Assembly: GCA_019323525.1 (NCBI GenBank)
Contig: JAHWHD010000087.1
Span: 1-34,307 of the forward strand
DNA length: 34,307 bases
Direction of reading: 5' to 3'
Origin: Candidatus Woesearchaeota archaeon
GTDB taxonomy: Archaea; Nanobdellota; Nanobdellia; Woesearchaeales; JAHWHD01
Shown: positions 30,165 through 34,307 of the stretch, piece after piece
How the letters are laid out: the number at the start of each line of letters is the position of its first letter
Numbering within the stretch: the first letter of the stretch is position 1
Notes under the pieces: model-generated
The model's database searches: none
Told to the model about the DNA's origin: nothing
What the model saw: only the letters and a program-made list of their open reading frames with translations
Program-made: the position numbers and the translations under genes

Positions 30165-30590
30165 CTATCTAGAAAAAAAATCAATATTTACCGACTCAAC
30201 ATTTAATAAAGGTATTGTACTCTTACCATTCTTCCTTAGTTTGACCAATTCAAAGTTCTCTAATATCTTGAGATCATCATAGATATTCTTTATATCTCGA
30301 TTCAAACATCTACTAAGTGCAGCAATTGAACTGAAATTCCTTTTGTCTAATTGGTTCAATATCTCCAGTCTTTTAGGAGTAAATATTTTCCGGAATTTTT
30401 CTAAGGTTAGTTCAGTAACGAAATCTTTGCTATAGAACATCTCTCCGCTTTCTTCGTACTCTTTCAGAGCTCTCTCATGCTCAACTAAACTCTTTCTTTC
30501 TGAATCTGAAAGTATTCTCTTACGCCTAAGAGATTTCAACTTGGAGACAACTTCGTCAATTTCAAGATTCTTATTGACTCTTATTCTCAT
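30165..30590 (-). CDS. HVO_A0114-type winged-helix regulator, 141 aa
   Basis: C-terminal HTH: FTPKRLEILNQL, SIAALSRCLNRDIKNIYDDL and LVKLRKNGKSTIPLLNVESV match the HVO_A0114 family of archaeal DNA-binding proteins. N-terminal helical region is lysine/arginine-rich. TATA-like GATTTAAATAC about 25-30 nt upstream. The gene is divergent from rtcB and followed by the 279-aa gene; the two may form a regulator/effector pair. Confidence 0.78.
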   Translation of the reverse strand: MRIRVNKNLEIDEVVSKLKSLRRKRILSDSERKSLVEHERALKEYEESGEMFYSKDFVTELTLEKFRKIFTPKRLEILNQLDKRNFSSIAALSRCLNRDIKNIYDDLKILENFELVKLRKNGKSTIPLLNVESVNIDFFSR

Positions 30591-30654
30591 CTTTGGTGTG
30601 AAATGCCAATAATGTATTTAAATCTTATGGCGATGATTGATTTTGGTGATACTC

Positions 30655-32094
30655 ATGGAAAAAGAACACGTAATAATCCAACCAAAAAAACTTACTGATT
30701 TCATGTACGAGATACCTAAGGAAAAAGGTATGAACGTACCTTGCAGGATCTTTGCAAGCGAGAAACTTCTTAAGCTTATGCAGCAAGACCGTACTTTAAT
30801 ACAGGGTAAAGAGGTAGCTTTCCTGCCAGGAATCTACAAATACTCGATTATTATGCCGGATGGCCACCAAGGCTACGGTTTTCCAATAGGCGGAGTCGCT
30901 GCTCTTGATACAAAGACAGGCGGAATTTCACCAGGCGGTATTGGCTATGACATAAACTGCGGAGTGCGTTTACTAAGGACCAACATCAAATACGAAGAAG
31001 CAAAGGAAAAGGTAAAAGAGCTTTTGGACAAACTATTCCAGTACTGTCCAGCTGGACTTGGTTCAAGTAACATAAGAGTCAATGACGAGGAACTTGACAA
31101 CATCCTGAACAAAGGAGCAGAATGGGCAGTTGAAAACGATTATGGTGACAACGATGACATTTTACACTGTGAAGAGTCTGGACGGATGAAACAGGCAGAT
31201 GCAAAAGCTGTATCGCCGCAAGCTAAAAAGCGAGGAAAAAAACAGATTGCAACTTTGGGTTCAGGAAACCATTTCCTTGAGATCCAGTACGTTGAAGAGA
31301 TTTACGACGAAAAAACTGCAAAAGCTTTTGGTTTAGAGAAAGGCAACGTAGTTTTCATGATCCACTGCGGTTCTCGCGGTTTGGGTCACCAGGTATGCTC
31401 AGATTACTTGAGAGACATGGAACGTACATTTCCTGACATTGTCAAGAAACTTCCTGACAGGGAACTTGTGTATGCGCCAGCCGGCCATCCTTTATGCGAG
31501 CGCTACCTAAAGGCAATGGCAGCAGCAGCAAACTTTGCATGGTGCAACAGACATGTACTTGGCCACCAGACAAGAAAAGCTATACTAGAATTCTTTCCTG
31601 ACGCAGAGGTTAAGACAGTCTATGACGTTGCACATAACATCGCAAAGGTAGAGAAACATAAGATAGACGGTAAAGATGTAGAGGTTTACCTGCACAGGAA
31701 AGGCGCAACTCGTGCTTTCGGCCCTTCAAGGCCTGAAGTCCCTAAAGCTTACAAGAGTGTTGGCCAGCCAATCCTGCTTCCTGGTTCAATGGGCACTGCG
31801 TCTTACATACTTGTCGGTACAGATGAAGGTGTAGAGCTTACCTTTGGCTCAACAGCACACGGCGCCGGCCGTGTAATGTCGCGTCATGCAGCCTTGAAAG
31901 AGTTCCGCGGCGAGCAGATAGTCAAAGACTTGGCAGCAAAAGGTATAACTGTGAAAGGCGCTTCAATGAAAGGTATAGCAGAGGAAGCTTCAGCTGCTTA
32001 CAAGGACGTTGACGAGGTCGTAAAAGTTTCAGACGCAGCAAACATCGGCAGGAAAGTCGCAAGGTTAAAACCTTTAGGTGTTGTCAAGGGTTAA
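30655..32094 (+). CDS. rtcB: RtcB tRNA-splicing RNA ligase
   Basis: 479 aa from MEKEHVIIQP. All conserved ligase features are present: GYDINCGVR (D99, C102), LGSGNHFLEI (H206), MIHCGSRGLGHQ (H237), AHNIAKVEKH (H327), GSMGTASYIL, AHGAGRVMSR (H402, the guanylylation site) and the terminal KPLGVVKG. RtcB joins 2',3'-cyclic phosphate to 5'-OH ends, the termini made by the tRNA-splicing endonuclease. No intein is present, although many archaeal rtcB genes carry one. GGTGAT about 6 nt upstream supports this start over an earlier in-frame ATG. The TATA box GTATTTAAATC lies further upstream. Confidence 0.97.
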   Translation: MEKEHVIIQPKKLTDFMYEIPKEKGMNVPCRIFASEKLLKLMQQDRTLIQGKEVAFLPGIYKYSIIMPDGHQGYGFPIGGVAALDTKTGGISPGGIGYDINCGVRLLRTNIKYEEAKEKVKELLDKLFQYCPAGLGSSNIRVNDEELDNILNKGAEWAVENDYGDNDDILHCEESGRMKQADAKAVSPQAKKRGKKQIATLGSGNHFLEIQYVEEIYDEKTAKAFGLEKGNVVFMIHCGSRGLGHQVCSDYLRDMERTFPDIVKKLPDRELVYAPAGHPLCERYLKAMAAAANFAWCNRHVLGHQTRKAILEFFPDAEVKTVYDVAHNIAKVEKHKIDGKDVEVYLHRKGATRAFGPSRPEVPKAYKSVGQPILLPGSMGTASYILVGTDEGVELTFGSTAHGAGRVMSRHAALKEFRGEQIVKDLAAKGITVKGASMKGIAEEASAAYKDVDEVVKVSDAANIGRKVARLKPLGVVKG

Positions 32095-32880
32095 ATATGT
32101 TCTTCTTTATTTATTTTCCTTTCTATATAATTATTTAAAACATCTACATTTTCATTTCTCCATGCCAGAAGTAAGAGTCAGCTGTTCAGGATACGCGTAT
32201 ATGAACATAGACGACAAGTCTGTAGGTCATTATTCTAGGAGTAAACTAGAAAGAACCCCTCCGAAATGGTTCATGGGCCCTTTTGGCGGTAAACACATCC
32301 ACAACGACTCTGCTGACGCTTTCATGAGATCCCTGCGTGTACGTTACGAATCAGCACAAAGGCAACTGAACCTATGGCTTCCTGAAACTTATGTGGAAAG
32401 GTTTGCCGAATGGTTTTATTCCAGGGATGGGAGAGAGGTTATACCTTTGCGCGAGCTCGGCGAAGAATTAGTTGACGAAGAACGAGTATTCTCTCATAGG
32501 AACACCCCATTCACACTTGACAAAGGATTCACTTTAAGAAAACTCACAGAACGCGCCGGAGGCGGACCTCCAACTTTCTACTTCTTTGACATCTACAGGA
32601 TGCAGCTTGAAGACTACGACACGTTCAGGCAGGCAGAACTTAGAGAGGGTTGCGGCGTACGCCTTGTGACAAGAGCAGAGATCGCTAATCGAAAAATGGA
32701 CCGTCCCGGAACTCCTGAACACGGAGCAGAAGTTGGCGACATGTTCCAATACTTTGGCTTAGATCAGCGAGAACTTGAAGCTATTGTATCTCTTAACGCC
32801 AAAGACAAAGTATCAGTCACAGCCATCTCAGACAAAGTACTCAGCTTTGAGGCTTTTCTTTAGGTGTTGTTAAGGGATAA
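32072..32880 (+). repeat. Duplicated rtcB 3' end flanking an ORF
   Basis: CTTTAGGTGTTGTCAAGGG at 32072-32090 (rtcB codons for LGVVKG) recurs as CTTTAGGTGTTGTTAAGGG at 32858-32876, each followed by a TAA, 21 of 23 bases identical in total. The copies are 786 bp apart and enclose one complete ORF. Confidence 0.9.
32162..32863 (+). CDS. ORFan-like hypothetical protein, 233 aa
   Basis: Start at ATG 32162 (MPEVRVSCSG) with TATATAATTATTTAAAAC about 25-35 nt upstream. A soluble, arginine-rich protein with no motif I recognise. It lies between rtcB and a second copy of the rtcB 3' end, and its stop codon falls inside that copy. It was probably inserted or duplicated there. Confidence 0.7.
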   Translation: MPEVRVSCSGYAYMNIDDKSVGHYSRSKLERTPPKWFMGPFGGKHIHNDSADAFMRSLRVRYESAQRQLNLWLPETYVERFAEWFYSRDGREVIPLRELGEELVDEERVFSHRNTPFTLDKGFTLRKLTERAGGGPPTFYFFDIYRMQLEDYDTFRQAELREGCGVRLVTRAEIANRKMDRPGTPEHGAEVGDMFQYFGLDQRELEAIVSLNAKDKVSVTAISDKVLSFEAFL

Positions 32881-32886
32881 GCTTCT

Positions 32887-33162
32887 TCAATAACTCCTAA
32901 ACCTGTCAGGAACATTTATTCCTTGCTGTGCAAGCCCGTACATTATCTCAGAATCCTGATCATACATCACATCCTCAAGACTTCTGTGGTTTGGAGCTTC
33001 ACATTTCCTGATAGCCCTTACAGCTTCATAGAACTCTTGCGACGGAGTATAGCTCAGCCCTTTAAGAGCGTTCACCAGAATATCATACCCTCTTTCAATC
33101 CATGCAGGCAAAATATCTCTTAACATTTTCAATAATATTGTTTCCCCCTTTCTCAGAGTCAT
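32887..33162 (-). CDS. Hypothetical protein, 91 aa
   Basis: A helical, mildly basic protein (MLRDILPAWIERGYDILVNA) with no recognised motif. The start is uncertain: the first ATG (33162) has no clear upstream signals, and AAAGGGGG lies within the frame 15-18 nt before the inner ATG (33126). The start could be either. Confidence 0.5.
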   Translation of the reverse strand: MTLRKGETILLKMLRDILPAWIERGYDILVNALKGLSYTPSQEFYEAVRAIRKCEAPNHRSLEDVMYDQDSEIMYGLAQQGINVPDRFRSY

Positions 33163-33234
33163 AACAGTCTAAGATAACTTCATAACTAAACACTTTCTTT
33201 TTTTTTAAGCAGTAATCATTTATTAAGTTTTCTC

Positions 33235-34307
33235 TTAAAAATACCTGTCAACTAAGTACTTCATAAGCATCGGACCAAGGATTGTGGTAACTATAGATAG
33301 AGCAATTATAGACGTCACCAAAACATTGTCAAGCAGGTTCTGCGACGCAGCTACATACGTTACAGCCAGGGTTGTTGTCAGCTGCACGATCGATGATGAT
33401 CCAAAAAGTAAAGACTCTTTTGACGAAAGTCCTGCAACCCTTGCACCAAGCCAACCGCTGAATAGCTTTGAAAGTATCAGGCTCACTACAATGCTTATCA
33501 CTATGACGTTAAACCCTTTGAACAGCGAAAGGTCCATCTCCATCCCTACCACGAAAAAGAACACAGGTACAAAGAGGCCATAACCCATTGTCCTTAACTT
33601 TGTAAGTATCCTCTCGCTCTTTACAACCTTTGACAATGTTATCCCTACCAGGAACGCTGCAAGTATAGGATGCACCCCTAGTACAGAGAAGTATACAAGT
33701 ACACCTATCAGCAGCACAATCACAAACCTTAACTGTCTCTCGTACCTTGTACGTTCAGTAAACTTGGTCTTGAAAAAGTACAAGGTTAGCTTTGGCACAA
33801 ACACAAAAAGCGCAACTATAGATATCGATATTATTATAAAATACGATATCAGCGGCAGTTTTGTTATAGGGTTGATGCTTTGTAATACAAAGCTTAACAG
33901 CACAAGGCTGCTTATGTCGAGTATAAGCACTGCTGCAAGTATCAGCTGCCCAATCTTTCTCTTGACAATGTTCTCAAGTACAGGTATGAGTATAGCCACG
34001 CTTGACGACACGAATATGATTCCTATTATGCTGCTGACTGCCCACGAATAACCAAAAGTCCTTGTAACTAAAAGGCCTACAATGAACGGTATTGCTCCGT
34101 TAAAGCATGCCATCAGCGCAAGCTCTTTCTTGTGCTTGTTAACCATTGCAATATCAGTCTCAAGCCCGCCCATCAGCATAAGGAACGTCATCCCAAGAAA
34201 TCCTATAAAGGCCACAATAGGGTCAAACTCAACATACTTCAGACCGTGCGGTCCTAAGATAGCACCAATCAAGATTATAGAAGTTACAAACGGCATCCTT
34301 ACCTTTC
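33235..34307 (-). CDS. CPA2-type cation:proton antiporter (partial, 5' end cut)
   Basis: At least 357 aa remain, with about 10-12 hydrophobic segments: FVTSIILIGAILGPHGLKYV, TFLMLMGGLETDI, SSIIGIIFVSSSVAILIPVL and so on, with the GLETDI loop typical of the KefB/NhaS family. The frame is still open (KVR before the first ATG) at the right edge, so the true N terminus, about 25-35 aa, lies outside. These proteins exchange Na+ or K+ for H+. No TrkA-N/RCK domain is present in the visible C terminus. Confidence 0.88.
   Translation of the reverse strand, partial: KVRMPFVTSIILIGAILGPHGLKYVEFDPIVAFIGFLGMTFLMLMGGLETDIAMVNKHKKELALMACFNGAIPFIVGLLVTRTFGYSWAVSSIIGIIFVSSSVAILIPVLENIVKRKIGQLILAAVLILDISSLVLLSFVLQSINPITKLPLISYFIIISISIVALFVFVPKLTLYFFKTKFTERTRYERQLRFVIVLLIGVLVYFSVLGVHPILAAFLVGITLSKVVKSERILTKLRTMGYGLFVPVFFFVVGMEMDLSLFKGFNVIVISIVVSLILSKLFSGWLGARVAGLSSKESLLFGSSSIVQLTTTLAVTYVAASQNLLDNVLVTSIIALSIVTTILGPMLMKYLVDRYF

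Noticed and set aside
1..34307. CRISPR array, prophage or integron-type cluster
   Set aside because: No regularly spaced repeats, cas genes, integrases, transposases or phage structural genes were seen.

Overview
The window looks like a chromosomal segment of an archaeon, most likely a small-genome DPANN lineage (Woesearchaeota/Pacearchaeota-like; the lineage is an inference). The archaeal signals are direct: archaeal AMP phosphorylase, ribosomal protein L10e, Bud32 kinase, RtcB, archease, an SFM1/DUF431 protein, an HVO_A0114-type regulator, archaeal pilin-like class III signal peptides, tRNA genes interrupted by bulge-helix-bulge (BHB) introns, and TATA boxes about 25-28 nt upstream of many start codons, which implies mostly leaderless mRNAs. 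Operon-internal genes instead carry Shine-Dalgarno (SD) sequences such as GAGGTGA. There is no rRNA, CRISPR array, transposase or phage gene.

Layout. 1-5.4 kb: a minus-strand operon (small protein, tRNA-Val, AI-2E-type permease, two mini-ORFs, AMP phosphorylase), a lipoprotein, and a tRNA cluster (Thr, Leu-GAG, and a Leu-UAA gene in which I resolve four introns). 4.4-12 kb: lineage-specific proteins, including two tandem paralogues, a CBS protein, a 613-aa protein with two nucleotidyltransferase-like domains (the first degenerate), a TraB/TIKI-like exported protein and a small zinc protease, several sharing a near-identical promoter. 12-19 kb: HIT hydrolase and Bud32 from one shared divergent promoter, a pilin-like operon, L10e, HPPK, an EF-hand protein, a HAD phosphatase, a NOG1-like GTPase and a GNAT. 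19-24 kb: CRM-domain protein, DHH phosphoesterase, HD protein, methyltransferase, Lrp/AsnC regulator and membrane protein. 24-28.5 kb: tRNA-Ala and tRNA-Met/Ile2 (both with T-loop introns), a set of tiny ORFs including an acidic 19-mer and a basic 10-mer, an ATP-grasp enzyme, a second HIT protein and the SFM1 homologue. 28.6-34.3 kb: archease, an HTH regulator, RtcB followed by an ORF bracketed by copies of the rtcB 3' end, and a cation:proton antiporter cut by the window edge.

The main theme is tRNA splicing. Four of the six tRNA genes contain introns, nine in all, at 8/9, the D-loop, 30/31, 37/38, 51/52 and 59/60. The splice sites of eight of them fit one rule: a 4-bp central helix flanked by two 3-nt bulges, cut after the second bulge base. 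The window also encodes the ligase (RtcB) and its activator (archease) that would rejoin the exons. The other features most worth a second look are the chain of ATGA-coupled MKFKVK mini-ORFs before AMP phosphorylase, the acidic/basic micro-ORF pair, and the apparent insertion at the rtcB 3' end.
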